Counted from the stretch's first letter, positions 1 to 10,369 are shown. The stretch is DNA of 64,000 bases from Mantis religiosa (GCA_030765055.1 JAUKNK010000333.1:524001-588000); one strand, 5' to 3'. The notes: a model not told the origin generated them from the letters alone. Made by a program: numbers and translations.

Positions 1-1717
1 GGTGTCCCACAAGGATCGGTATAAAGTATGACACTATTCCTAGTTGCTATCAATGATATAATATCTAACGTTCAAGCACCTGTACAAGCAACTCTTATTT
101 GCGGATGATCGCACAATATTTTGTCAAGGTAAAAATATGTCTACTACGGAAAAATTGTTGGAGGGAACGATATCAAATATAGAGACTTGGTTACAAAAGA
201 CTGGATTAAAACTTCCAGTGAACAAATGTAAATGTATAGAATTTTCGAATAACTAGGAAAAAACATATTGAACCTGTAATACATGTCCATAGTCATAAAA
301 TTCAACTAGTTAAGACAATAAAACTAGTTGGTGTTACATTTGTTCCAAGATTAACATGGGTCCCTCACATAAAACAACTTCGAGATAGTTATAAAAAGCA
401 TCTGAATATTCTCAAAACATTGGCAGCCAACAATTGGGGAGAAGATTACTATGTTCCTAGTATGACCTACAAAACATTAATCCGAAACAAGATAGACTAT
501 GGATCTATAATCGATAATTCAGGCAGACCCAGGACACTTAAAATCCTTGATGTGATACATTCAGTAGCACTACGAATAATTCTTGGAACTCATCGCACAA
601 GACCTATTGAAAGCTTACAGATTGAAGCAGATGAACCGCCAGTTGATGTAAGAAGAAAACAGTTAAGCCTTACATACCTGTTAAGATCAATTGCATTTAT
701 TAATCCATCTAAAGTCGTCGATACCAAATACATTACAACAGACGAAACATCACAAATATTTGCAGTTCCATATACACAGAGAATTTGCTATTACTTGAAA
801 CAACTTAAACTAGAACTTCTCTTGTTAATATGCAGAACTAGTAAGAATGGAATTGCCGCATGGAGACTTTCAGTTCCAAAGAAATCTCTGAATATATTAA
901 AGGTCAAATGGACAGAACAGTGTACCAGAAACTATTTAAAGATGTAAGTGCACACTATCCTGGGTATATGGAAATTTATACCGACGGTTCCCATTCTCAG
1001 TTTGGAAATGGCCGTGCTGTTGTAACCCAAGAAGCTACAAAGCTATATATACTACCAGAATTCTACACAATATTCTCTAATGAATTATATTCAATTAAAA
1101 AGTTAGTAGAAGTGATACAATCTGAAATGCACCCAAAATATGTGATTTACTCAGATTACATGAGTGCTCTATTGTCCCTCCAAGATTTGCCGTCCACTAA
1201 ATTGATAATCAAGGATATCCAGAATGTATACAATAAACTTATTCTGGAGGACAAAGAAATACTGTTGACGTGGATACCATCCCACCAAGGAATAGCCGGA
1301 AACGAAAAGGCTGGTGAAGCTGCAAAAGAATCAGCAAAGAAAAACCTCAGTATAGCCACAATATCTGTTCCACACGAAGATATTATAAGCCATATCAGAA
1401 AGGAAATAATTCAGGAATGGAAACATCATTGGCTAGTAACCAATGTACATAGTAAACTCCAACAAGTGAAACTAAACACATCTCCTACTCAGTGTCTTTA
1501 TAAACATACAAGTCGAAAACAACAAATATTACTGTTCCAGACTTAGAATTGGATATACAAAGCATACACACGATTACCTCCACACTATGAACCATGCAAC
1601 CAACCATTGTCAGTAAATCATATTATAAATGAATGTACCTGCTACTTAACCTATGGCACTCTTCATAAAATTCCTACAGATCTTCATACCCTATTAGATG
1701 AACAGAAGAATCTATAA
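1..1717 (+). pseudogene. Broken LINE ORF2: reverse transcriptase and RNase H
   Basis: The first bases encode the RT motif GVPQGSV. The catalytic FADD motif is at 98-109, but in another frame, so there is a frameshift between them. Bases 420-947 encode the RT thumb region (KTLIRNKIDYGSI, ALRIILGTHRTRPIESL). The RNase H domain is open at 860-1546, with the pattern IYTDGS, ELYSI, YSDYMSALLSL and WIPSHQGIAGNE. Catalytic residues D42, E75 and D99 (counted from the Met at 860) are present, but the fourth acidic position, normally GNExAD, reads GNEKAG, so it is lost. After a stop near 1545 a further frame encodes a Cys/His tail (EPCNQPLSVNHIINEC) ending at 1715-1717. In a live element this protein nicks DNA, copies the RNA and removes it. 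Here it cannot be made in one piece. Confidence 0.85.
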
Positions 1718-2049
1718 TCACGGAATTAATTTGTAAAAGACTGTAAATTAACTTTTTCAATATGAAAATCTATTCGGTGGTACCTGATTTCGGTGTATTC
1801 TGTGAAGTGAGAATGACTTTAATCAATAAGTAATACATAACAAGTATGAAGATAGTGCTGTGCCATATCGATTCTTCAGTTGAATGTATAACTTGTGTGA
1901 ACTTATGTGTTTATATTATACTGTAACCTAATAGTTCCTAAAATGTTAATTATACTGCCCAATTGTATACAAGATTTGTTATACCACCTTATAGTTGTCG
2001 TTATAAGACCGTAGTTGTTAGGCGACATTAAATAAATTTATCTAAAAAA
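1..2049 (+). mobile_element. I/Jockey-type LINE, 5' end outside the window
   Basis: This is a non-LTR retrotransposon copy entered in the middle of its reverse transcriptase. It runs through RT, RNase H and a Cys/His tail into a 3' UTR of about 330 bases. It ends with AATAAA at about 2031-2036 and a short A-run at 2044-2049, which I take as the 3' end. The domain order RT then RNase H is typical of the I/Jockey group and argues against RTE or CR1. No target-site duplication can be checked because the 5' end lies left of base 1. Several frame changes show the copy is dead. Confidence 0.85.
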
Positions 2050-3904
2050 GGCTTAAGTGATAGTCAAATGTTTGAAATGTAAGTCACTATTTCTGCCTTT
2101 GAAATCTTCCAGGTCACAAGTAAACATGGATAACAACATAAAAACTGCAATGAACTATTTTCAAACCAATAACGAATAACTCAGATGTCACATAGAAATG
2201 TATGGCATTTCCAGCTTTGGTTTATATTGAAACATGCTTTTTCTTTTTATTCCGAAGATAAACAAAATTATTCCTTTTTCATTCAGAATGCCTTCACATC
2301 TATTCTTACAAAATTCAACATATACATTTTATTTATCATTTAAACATCTCAAGCATTTTATTCAACACAATCATTATATTTATATTAATTTATTTTAATG
2401 AAATTCTTATCCATAAGAAATTATTAAAAATGTGTCATGAAAAGTAACGCTTTAGATGGGAGGATTTTCTTGGAAATTTGTGAATTGAAACTAAGCTTTT
2501 ATTTATAGACACTCGTTAACTGCTTGGTTCTCAGTGTTCCATTCTATATTGGGAGTGAAAAACCATTAATTTTGCTCAGAGGCCTCTTTTAACAAGCTTG
2601 AGATTTTTTACGTGCCCTACGTTCCTTCTGAAAGAAGCCATGATAAGTATTTTACCGTCCAAACAAATCCAAGGCGTTCGCAGGCTTTGAAAATTGATGT
2701 TGTATTATTAGAAGAGAATCTAAATACCAAGTTTGGTATCTATCCAACTTCATGAGTTTGGTTTTCTCTGTTGCTCTCAAACACATGTGCGAGCGCATGC
2801 ATACACCAATGATAGTATTGTCGCGAATGCATTGTTGCGACGTGACGACCTATGACATGGTGTATCGATTCGGCTGTTATTCCTCGTACTATAATTGTGA
2901 ATATCTTGCCTAAATTGGTAGTCGGCTAAATTATTCTTTAGATGTAATAGGACAGTATAAATGTACAAGTTTATAATGGTCATTATTCTTAATATGGCAT
3001 CACTTTATAAAAAATGACAAATATTGAAAAATTCAAATAACAGATATCTCTGAAATTGTTAATGCTATGAAAAGTTATTTGAAAAAACTTAGATGTTTTA
3101 CAGACATCTACACTTTTTGTGTTTTTATCAATTCTTAGGGTTTTCCAGCTTTATAAGATTTGTTTAGAATGAAGAACTAACTCAGAAAATTAATTAAATA
3201 CATACATAGATAGGCAAATAAATAAATATCGAGCTTTTTTTTTACTAAAACCATTAGAGCCTTTTCGATTTGTGACATTGCTTCTACAAACAATTCTTAT
3301 GAAACCTTATTAAACTGCATGTTTGCAGAAATAGTTTTATTGCTCATTTTGTAATAGGTAGCGACGAATCAATAGTCAGATGTCTAAAATGCAAAACTTT
3401 AGGCTAGCCTTGAAATTCCATGGCCTTTCCATCACATCACAGGAAATAACTGGACGATGACTCCAAAAAATGACAAAAATACTGAAAAACTGAAACAATA
3501 GCCATTTTTTTTAAAAAATATTACGCCTCCAGCTTTTAAGGGGAGACAGAACAGCCTATCTGACCAATGTTAAAATGAGAGACCTCTGGTACGCTTAGCT
3601 CAATTTGAAGCTTTTACTTGTTATTTTACAACACTTTCACAAATCATTAAGATAATAGGTATTATTTTTAAGTTTTAATAAAGGATATGTGATTTTTGAA
3701 GTAAACTTCTTGAATCTAATTCTAAAAGTATTCAAGAGATATTTTTTTTAAATTCAAATTTTCATGTATCTTTCTACAGGTACATTTAAAAACAGCTTAA
3801 GTATTGCTTTAATCCCAGCAAAAACTGTAGACCTGTGGCTGAAGAATGTTTTATAGATGAGAACAACCAAAGTTAAAGAAAAAATAAAACAAAGGAAAAC
3901 AGCA
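2050..3904. other. AT-rich non-coding stretch
   Basis: I see no convincing gene. The sequence is AT-rich with low-complexity runs, for example TAAATA/CATA repeats near 3190-3230. A slightly GC-richer patch at about 2780-2880 contains a short inverted repeat at 2820-2841 (GTCGC and GCGAC arms around AATGCATT). The short open frame on the minus strand there matches nothing I know. A motif near 3043-3082 resembles 5163-5200, which suggests a diverged dispersed repeat. Confidence 0.5.
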
Positions 3905-4523
3905 TTAAAGTTGTGCTATGCTGGAACTACACCTCTGAATTTCTCCAGATCCATATTCTGCATCTTTATCACCATCAGCATCCTCCCTCTTTGGTTTTTC
4001 ACTCCTTTCCTTCCTGGACTCCTTGGTCACTTGCTCTATGGTATTATTAATTGTTTTGTTAAATTTATTGGGCGGGAAGCTGGTAAATTGAGAAGAGCAG
4101 CCAATGTCTTACCTGCCTCAATTCCCTTGCCTATGCTTCTCAAGACAGGAGCAACCTTACATTTAATTCTGTACCACTTTCAGTAGTTCTGTATGTTTCA
4201 AATGTATATTCTTTATTACACTTTTGGCAACTGAGTGATGATGTAGCTAATAATCCATTTTATTTCCTGGAGTCCTCTGTTATGACTTCGATTTTCATTT
4301 TCAAAAAATGTATACTGTACAAAGTTTCTATATCTAATAACTGAAAACTTGTTGATCTAATATCATTATTTACCTCAGTTAAATTGTCATCACTTCCATT
4401 ACACAATGAAGAAACCAGTTTTTTCCTTCAAGAACCCATTTTTACTTCACATTCATCGCCAATGTTAGAGGTTGGATTTGACGAAGTCAATATACCGTCA
4501 TGTGTTACTACACTTTTTCCAAT
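3905..4523 (-). pseudogene. Mutator-like (MULE) transposase N-terminal remnant
   Basis: Read on the minus strand, one frame runs from about 4523 to 4143 with only two stops. It encodes in order a segment with FQLLDIETLYS, then GLLATSSLSCQKCNKEYTF (a CxxC near 4218-4229), then GTELNVRLLLS. After a frameshift it continues as LRSIGKGIEAGKTLAALLNL near 4095-4140. A further shift leads to a charged stretch ending at the TAA at 3905-3907. This order (hydrophobic segment, CxxC, EhN.R, IGKG, small-residue helix, proline-containing turn) is how I remember the N-terminal domain of the Mutator-like transposases abundant in arthropod genomes. The catalytic DDE part is missing. A plus-strand open frame over 3857-4186 is a shadow of this remnant. 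Identification is from memory of the family pattern. Confidence 0.6.
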
Positions 4524-4526
4524 TTA

Positions 4527-4947
4527 GTGGTTGTAACTCTTTTATTATGTAATCGGGATTACTTTAACTGTTTATACTGATTCCCGTGCTGATTTCTTAC
4601 ACCAAAATTATTACCTCAAGACATGCCAAACAAAGTATGGAAGAATTAATATCAGATGCACGGATTATTATTAATATAAAAACAAAGACTTCCTTTCGTA
4701 ATAAGGAATATAGCTTCAATATGGTTACAACCAAGTAGGGAACACAGTTACAAATGGCTAATAGGGGGCGTGGCAACTGTACAGCCTTTTCGAAATGAGT
4801 CTATTTAGGACTTTTGAAACTGTACGAGAGGAAAATAAATTTCGTTATTCGCTTCTACAAACATCAGGTAAGACTATTTTAGCAATAACTCATTTTGTGA
4901 ATTTTCACCCCAGAATGCCGTTCTGGCTCCCCTTTAAGTCATATCGG
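4527..4947. other. Non-coding gap between MULE remnant and SINE
   Basis: No supported gene. The sequence AGGGGGCGTGGCAAC near 4763 shares a 13-base core with a site near 9194, each within AT-rich sequence. This may reflect a diverged dispersed repeat, but the flanks align poorly. Confidence 0.4.
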
Positions 4948-5146
4948 TCGATGAATGAAATGAGTGAAATGATGCTCAAATGAGCCAGCATCCATAGAGC
5001 TTAGAGATAACCAACATTCAACAATAAAGACAAGTGAAAACTCTGGAAAACACCTTATAGAGATAACTCAGCCTGATCGAGATTCGAAGTTGGGACCTCT
5101 TGATCAATAGGCAGAAACACTAAAACCTGCGCCATAGAGGCGCACT
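4948..5146 (-). mobile_element. tRNA-derived SINE
   Basis: On the minus strand the head (about 5146 to 5072) resembles a tRNA. A box A-like TGGCGCAGG lies at 5126-5134 and a box B-like ACTTCGAATCT at 5080-5090, spaced as in Pol III promoters. The body continues toward lower coordinates with GGTGTTTTCCAGAGTTTTC and ends with ATTTCACTCATTTCATTCA near 4950. This combination resembles an abundant SINE type I associate with polyneopteran insects. The acceptor stem pairs only partly, so it is not a working tRNA gene. Target-site duplications are not obvious. Confidence 0.6.
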
Positions 5147-5482
5147 AAATAATTAATAATGAATATCTCAGATAGAGCTGATGCCACAAAAAGTTATTTA
5201 TAATGAATTAGATAGCTATTGTAAGGAGACCTTCATTTATTTGTTCGTCTGTTATGGTACACTAATACGTACATAGACATTTAGTTGACATGTAACTTAA
5301 ATGTATGACACTGGAATAAAACCTATTTTGCCATTTCTGAGGAAACAAAAAATAATTAGCTTTTCTTGATATAAAGGTTAGTTTGGATGAGGAAATGTTG
5401 CATCTTTGGCAGATATAATTTATGTTATTTGTACAACATTTCACTTTTCAGTAAGTTGCTTACAGTTGGACCCAGAAATATA
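5147..5482. other. AT-rich gap left of mariner
   Basis: No supported gene. The stretch 5163-5200 resembles 3043-3082 and may be a fragment of the same old repeat. A 60-codon minus-strand frame at 5262-5444 has no recognisable features. Confidence 0.4.
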
Positions 5483-5484
5483 TA

Positions 5485-5511
5485 TGAGGGCTGTTCAATA
5501 AAGAATGATCA
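5485..5511 (+). repeat. Left terminal inverted repeat of the mariner
   Basis: It begins TGAGGGCTGTTCAATAAAG. It agrees with the reverse complement of 6771-6797 except at positions 1, 7, 10 and 20. A TA dinucleotide precedes it. Confidence 0.95.
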
Positions 5512-5676
5512 TATATTTTTACGGTCATAATTTTTCGCACTAAAACTCAACATTATTATACTCTGTTAGTTAAATGTGAAACAAACACGCCGTAGTAGTT
5601 TCATTGTTGGTAATCCTGGTTCCCGCCTGTGAGAACCAGGCAAGTTCAAACATGTTCAATATCGCCTACCGCTGCA

Positions 5677-6773
5677 ATGGAGGTAGAACGCGAGGAACAA
5701 TATGCAGCTTTGAAATTCTGCTTTCGTCTCAACAAATCTTCAGTTGAGGCCTATACAATGTTACAGGAGGCCTATGGAGAGTCTGTTCTTCCCTACAGCA
5801 CAGCTCGAAGGTGGTTTAAAATGTTGAAAAAGGGGAGACAATTTAAAATGAATGTGGACTCGGTGCTCCAGTTACTGCTCTTACGGAAGAAAAAATCAAC
5901 ACCGTTGCTGCCATTGTGAGAGAGGATCGACGAATTACCTTATGATCACTTTCTGAAATACTGAACATTTCACTGGGTGCCACCCACACGTTGGTGACAG
6001 AAACATTGCACATGAGATGTGTTTGTGCGGGATGGGTTCCTGGACTGTTGATTTCCGAGCAAAAGGACATTCTCATGCAGGTCTGCTTGCAGTTAAAGTT
6101 GATGTTACAGGAATATCTGGAGTTTCTTTCAAACGTAAACACTGCTGATGAAACTTGGCTACATCATTTTGATCCTGAGAGCAAACAGCAAAGCTCAGTG
6201 TGGAAATCTGCTTCATCACCAACCCGCAAAAAAGCAAAAGTTGTTGCTTCTGCTGGGAAAGTTGTGGTCATCTCATTCTTTGATATTCATGGAATGGTTT
6301 ATAATCATTGTTGTACATTCACACACATCAGTAACTAGACAATACTACAGGGAGACCCTGAAAATATTGCAAGTACATATCAGGCATAGAAGACCACATT
6401 TCCGTGAAGCAGGCGGGATGCTGCACCACGATAATGCGCGGCCGCATATTGCCAATGATGCTGCGGAATGTCTTGCAAAAATCAACGTGAAGTGCATCCC
6501 TCACCCTCCCTATAGTCCGTATTTAGCTGCTTGTGACTCTTTTATATTCCCTCACTTGAAGAAATGCCTTCGTGGGAGGCATTATCCATCAACAGAAGCA
6601 GTGGTGAAGGCTGTGGAGGCGATTTTGAAGGATCTCTTAAAAATGGTTTCCAGCATGTCTTTGAAGACGAGCAGAAACGCTGGGACAAGTGCATCGCATT
6701 AAGGGGAGACTGTTTTGAGAAGGACCATCAAAATTATGAGGATGAGGAACGGTACGTTGTCAAAAAAAAGTGA
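5677..6773 (+). pseudogene. Mariner transposase, broken
   Basis: The gene would encode the cut-and-paste transposase. The ATG at 5677 opens the N-terminal DNA-binding helix-turn-helix region (MEVEREEQYAALKFCFRL, then STARRWFKML). The frame shifts near 5850-5890. The second frame has an in-frame TGA at 5943-5945 and then carries WVPGLLISEQK and the first catalytic Asp in TADETWLHHFD (6147-6149). Another shift near 6310-6330 leads to HDNARPH with the second Asp (6430-6432). The third Asp is in LAACD (6535-6537), exactly 34 residues later, so the D34D signature is kept although the usual SPDLAP reads SPYLAA. A last shift near 6630 gives the C-terminus with RWDKCIALRGDCFEK. The stop at 6771-6773 lies inside the right inverted repeat. 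Confidence 0.92.
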
Positions 6774-6797
6774 TCATCCTTTATTGAGCACCCCTCG
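6771..6797 (-). repeat. Right terminal inverted repeat of the mariner
   Basis: On the minus strand it begins CGAGGGGTGCTCAATAAAG and matches the left repeat at 23 of 27 positions. It is followed by TA at 6798-6799. Confidence 0.95.
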
Positions 6798-6918
6798 TAC
6801 ATTCACAATGGATCTTTATAGACTTAGAGGCCTTCAAAACATGTATTTTTGGTGAAATGCAGTACGAAATCTTTATGTAGAATGTGTTACTTCCTCTATC
6901 TACTATATATAATCAGTA

Positions 6919-7166
6919 CAGAAGATAAAAATAACAACTAGTTATACGTTATGTAGACAACAACATTACAGAAGGTAAAAATAACGACTAAGTACACGTT
7001 AAGTACACAACAACATTACAGAAGGTAAAAATAACAACTAACTACACGTTATGTACACAACAACATTACAGAACGTAAAAATAACAACTAACTACACGTT
7101 ATGTACACAACAACATTACAGAAGGTAAAAATAACAACTAACTATACGTTATGTACACTACAACAT
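6919..7166 (+). repeat. 50-bp minisatellite, five copies
   Basis: Five head-to-tail units begin at 6919, 6969, 7019, 7069 and 7119, each starting CAGAAGGTAAAAATAACAAC or a close variant. The first and last units are the most diverged and the last is slightly short. The three central units differ at only a few positions. No link to the 102-bp satellite is visible. Confidence 0.95.
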
Positions 7167-7410
7167 AAGGTAAAGTGCAAGATCATTCACACAGCCTCTG
7201 GGTTCATCTACATTTTAAATATGCTTCCTTTATTAGTTAAATATTTTCCCACAAATGATTTTCCCGCTTGTCGGTAGACCGCCAAAAAAAGTGCGGTATA
7301 AACGTCCCAGACCTGTCCTAGGACCTCAATAACCTCAAGTCTCTTTCCCATACATGAAATATCCTTACTTTTTATACTAATCTCATCTTAATCGCCACCA
7401 TCTAACCACC
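7167..7410. other. Short non-coding gap
   Basis: No supported gene. A small inverted repeat (ACCGC and GCGGT around an A-rich loop) is present at about 7279-7300, of unknown meaning. Confidence 0.35.
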
Positions 7411-7660
7411 ATCCCTTATAAAATACCCACCACCATGCCAGTAAGGGACATAGTCCCGGTATGGCAAGAGTCGAAGGACCCTCCTCCATGGTGGAGGACA
7501 ACCCTTCAACGACCCCACGGCGTGTCTCTCGGTGTGCGCATGCGGGAGGAGAGCCTTCTCCCCTTCACGCCTTCCAAGCATCACGTGACTCTGACCCCTC
7601 CCTTCCTGCATGCGATAGAGCGCAAACCACACGAAACCAGTGTATTTTAATACTGTTTTG
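7411..7660 (+). promoter_or_regulatory. GC-rich island with promoter-like motifs
   Basis: This patch is clearly richer in GC and CpG than its surroundings. It holds a TATA-like TATAAAAT at 7417-7424, an NRF1-like TGCGCATGCGG near 7536-7547, a palindromic E-box TCACGTGA near 7582-7589 and an inverted pair CCTCC/GGAGG around CATGGT near 7481-7497. Several frames are open here (for example 7435-7650 plus and 7402-7668 minus), as expected of GC-rich sequence, and none encodes anything I recognise. It could be a promoter, or a fragment of a GC-rich repeat. Strand is uncertain. Confidence 0.3.
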
Positions 7661-8069
7661 ATTTTCAAAGTTAACAGAAAATAATTACCTCAGATATGAC
7701 CTCATAGTCGATCAACAAATAGGTAGTATCATGGTTTCTTTAAACCCTGAGGAAAAAAGCAGCGATTCCCAGAAAATGCAAAGAGTGAATGTAACAGAGA
7801 ATGAAGCATGAACAGTGCAGCCCACACAATGGAGGAGAGGCAATCTAAAATGACGGCAGAGAGGTAAAGCTAAAGTAACAAAGTCTTGTTGTGCACATAT
7901 TTCATTTCTGATAGTACCTAAGATTTCAGTTTCTACTGCTATTTTCTGAAGTACACTACCAGATATATTTTCAAAATTGAATTTTAGTTTCTCAATATGA
8001 TCATTTACTGACTTCCCAAGCTAAACATTTTTATTTCGATAATGTCTTTGTGTTTCTAATGTTGGTACT
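7661..8069. other. Non-coding gap
   Basis: AT-rich sequence in which I see no gene or recognisable repeat. Confidence 0.4.
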
Positions 8070-8098
8070 CCTCTGTGCACATGCGCAGTTCTAACAAA

Positions 8099-8249
8099 AT
8101 GGAGATTGTTTATATCTTACGATATATACCTAGAGTATCTGAAAAAGAGACAGTGGATGGCCTCCGGACACCGAATTACATCCCACGTAGTTTTCTTGAT
8201 GTTATTCGCGTATTCATTCTTGAAATCGCATTCCCCCTGACTTTAGTGG
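8099..8249 (+). other. Weak candidate 5' coding exon
   Basis: An ATG in good context (CAAAATGG) at 8099 opens 50 codons without a stop (MEIVYILRYIPRV..., ending ...FPLTLV). The frame runs directly into a consensus splice donor, G|GTAAGTATT, with GT at 8250-8251. An NRF1-like site (GTGCACATGCGCA) lies about 15 bases upstream of the ATG. Together these resemble the first exon of a housekeeping-type gene, but I do not recognise the peptide and find no convincing next exon. A chance open frame is quite possible. Confidence 0.22.
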
Positions 8250-8259
8250 GTAAGTATTA

Positions 8260-8676
8260 AGGTGAAAAGGTACTGCCTATCTCCAGAATGCAATTTCCAT
8301 GATTTTTAGGTGCACATTAGTAAGAAATTATTATTGATATGTTATATGAAAATTTTCATGCATATTCTTAAAACCTTTATCTTGAACAATACCTAGTATA
8401 TTTTGAAATTTTTTACTGATAGTTTGTTATAATTTTGTAGCTTTTTTTAAAAAAAAGCACCGAAATTTCAGAGTATTTTATTTTTTTAAACTAGTATTTA
8501 TGAATCTCAGAGAAAAATCCCTTTTTATTATTACTCTTATAAATCTGCTTAATACACAATAACAATTTATGTTTTGGAATATATATTTTTTTTAAGTGTA
8601 CCGGAACCTAAAAATCTTTGAAACTCAGAAAAACAGCTTTAAAGTTTATATATTGATTACTGACTTCTCACATGAG
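8260..8676. other. AT-rich gap
   Basis: Very AT-rich with runs of T and A, for example 8440-8455. No supported gene. Confidence 0.4.
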
Positions 8677-8826
8677 TCAGAATATTCCTGCTGCATAGTC
8701 TGGACCCTCTGTATCCTCCCTCATTCTTTTTAAGCTCCTCTTCAGTTTTCTTGCCTTTTGGCCAGTTCTTCAACCATTTTATCTGCTTTCACGACTCGCA
8801 GCTCATCAATTTCTGTATATGAATAT
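8677..8826 (-). pseudogene. Possible C-terminal scrap of a Mutator-like transposase
   Basis: On the minus strand one frame gives SYTEIDELRVVKADKMVEEL and a stop. A shift then gives KLKRSLKRMREDTEGPDYAA followed by GIF and the TGA at 8677-8679. A basic helix followed by an E-G-x-x-Y-x-x-G-x-F end resembles how I remember the C-terminus of Mutator-like transposases in arthropods. Farther upstream on the same strand an ATG near 8983 opens MGRPKAFGNIKF and soon stops. Whether these belong together is unclear. The same family is more clearly present at 3905-4523. Confidence 0.3.
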
Positions 8827-8989
8827 CATGATTAGCACATGTATTGTGTGAACTGGGCCTACTAACCGCAATATTACACGTGGTTTCTGTCTATTCTATT
8901 TATATTTTCTACATTTACTGTTCTGTTTTAGTAAAACCATTGCATGTAAACTTTATATTTCCAAATGCTTTTGGCCTACCCATATCATA

Positions 8990-9590
8990 CAGTCACCAAT
9001 AACTAGAACAAAATATTATTCAGAAGAAATTACTGTTCATATACACAGCCAAAGACAAAAGAAAAACTAGCTGCATTGGAGTTACAGTGGTACCAAGAGG
9101 AATCCTGAAAGATCCATTACAAAACCAGACTTCCTTCAGAAATATCTGTTCAGTATTACAGAAATTATGACCGATATTCTGAAAGTTTACGAAAAGGGGC
9201 GTGGCAACAACTCATCACCCTCTAATATAATTAGCAAATTAGATATAAAATATTCCTCCAATGAAGTTCTAACTATATATTTCGAATCTACAGGGATGCA
9301 ATTTCAATAAAATGTAAAAACAAACACAAAAAGGCGAATCTCAACACCAAATGAAGTAGCTTCTCACCTTAAGCAATTACTCAAACCCTAATAGCGAATG
9401 ATGTAGATGTAAATTATTTTAAAAACCTGATGTGCTGCCCTCATATGACTTTTTCTGCTCTGTAGAAGTGCTCTTACATTTATTCCTCTATCCACTTCTT
9501 GTTAATAAACATTACCTTATTGTAGGAGCAAGGGAATGTGGAAGTATTTTCTGGAATGGTTTACTCCACGAACAACAAAGTACGACATGA
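8990..9590. other. Non-coding gap
   Basis: AT-rich sequence without a supported gene. GGGGCGTGGCAAC near 9196 is shared with 4765. Confidence 0.4.
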
Positions 9591-10287
9591 AGTATGTGAG
9601 CATTAGTGAGGTCTATACTATTTTTGTTGTTAGATTTTGTTTAAAAGTTATACAAAATTCACCCAAAATGAAGACATTCCCAGAAAATTAAGGATAAACA
9701 TTTAATTAGTTACAAAAAGTTCTTAAGCATATCGCAGTATTATCAAAATAGTTTGAACTATCTTTCAGAAATTCAAAATGTTTGAAAACTGTTACATGTC
9801 AAGGCTAGCCTTTAGTAATGATGTTTTTTTTAAAAAAAATCTTAGTTTCCTATACATGGAGTAAGCTAAATTAAATTCCAAAAATTTTGTACTTAGTCGG
9901 TATGTTATTGAGGTACGTTATTGACCTAACAGCTGAAACTTTTACCCTAAATGATCCTTCTTCAATTCAGAGAACATCAAAACGAATATTTCCACTGAAA
10001 TTTTGGGTGGAATGCAATACTTGCGCTACTACTGTATATGGTAGGAAAACGAACAGGGATCATAAAATGTGTATTGTTGTTGAAGCTCTGCTATCGTAAT
10101 TTTTGTGTGGAATGCTACGTACTATAAGCAACTGATAAACAAAATATAAAGTAAACAAAATACCTTTCAAGGCTTCTGCTGAAATAATTACCACTTTTCA
10201 CAAATAATACACAATAATTTATTCTACAAAACATTTTAGAAAAAATATCGATTACAGGATCAGATACATATTAATTTTGGTCTTAGT
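9591..10287 (-). repeat. Flank unit A (paralogue of 12762-13440)
   Basis: This segment aligns end to end with 12762-13440, starting at AGTATGTGAGC. In the best stretch (about 9970-10160) roughly nine bases in ten agree by eye. Upstream of 9591 similarity stops. It runs directly into the isolated monomer at 10289. Read on the minus strand it lies downstream of the gene-like frame at 10376-10663, and an AATAAA on that strand near 10215-10222 is kept in the other copy, so it could be a 3' UTR. An open plus-strand frame at 9887-10099 is destroyed in the paralogue and is probably not coding. Confidence 0.85.
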
Positions 10288-10288
10288 T

Positions 10289-10369
10289 GTTGCTTCAGTA
10301 GACGCTGTGTTACTGCGATGAGAGGAAGGTTCTTGTAGATGGTGGCGATCAGGATGACTAAATAAACTC
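10289..10369 (+). repeat. Isolated single copy of the 102-bp satellite monomer
   Basis: About 81 bases match the array monomer from GTTGCTTCAGTAGACGCTG to GACTAAATAAACTC, with differences such as GAGAGGAAGG for GAGATGGACG. It is not repeated here. To its right the sequence changes, although a short ATAGATGTAAGTGG at about 10396-10409 resembles the monomer end ATAGATGTTAATG, as if some 15-20 bases had been removed when the array unit formed. It lies between flank unit A and the gene-like frame. Confidence 0.9.

Larger units (their letters stand above)
5485..6797 (+). mobile_element. Mariner-family (Tc1/mariner) transposon, full length, inactive
   Basis: The element is 1,313 bp, the usual mariner size. 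It is bounded by 27-bp imperfect terminal inverted repeats (5485-5511 and 6771-6797, 23 of 27 positions agreeing) and flanked on each side by TA (5483-5484 and 6798-6799), the duplicated target. Inside lies one transposase gene broken by a stop and frameshifts. Both ends are intact, so the copy could have been mobilised in trans. By itself it is dead. Confidence 0.95.

Noticed and set aside
1156..1359. 67-codon minus-strand frame
   Set aside because: Shadow of the RNase H coding region on the other strand.
2820..2841. Inverted repeat as a transposon end or hairpin RNA
   Set aside because: The stem is only five base pairs and has no partner repeat or flanking duplication.
3857..4186. 109-codon plus-strand frame with hydrophobic segment as a membrane protein gene
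   Set aside because: It lies antisense to the Mutator-like remnant, which explains the sequence better.
3043..5200. Similarity between 3043-3082 and 5163-5200 as a defined repeat family
   Set aside because: The match is short and gapped and could not be extended by eye, so I mention it only in the gap notes.
5843..6142. 99-codon minus-strand frame
   Set aside because: Shadow of the mariner transposase.
7402..7668. Long open frames on both strands in the GC-rich island
   Set aside because: Three overlapping frames are open at once, which follows from low stop-codon frequency in GC-rich DNA.
9887..10099. 70-codon plus-strand frame in flank unit A
   Set aside because: The paralogous unit B has several stops at the same place, so there is no sign of coding constraint.
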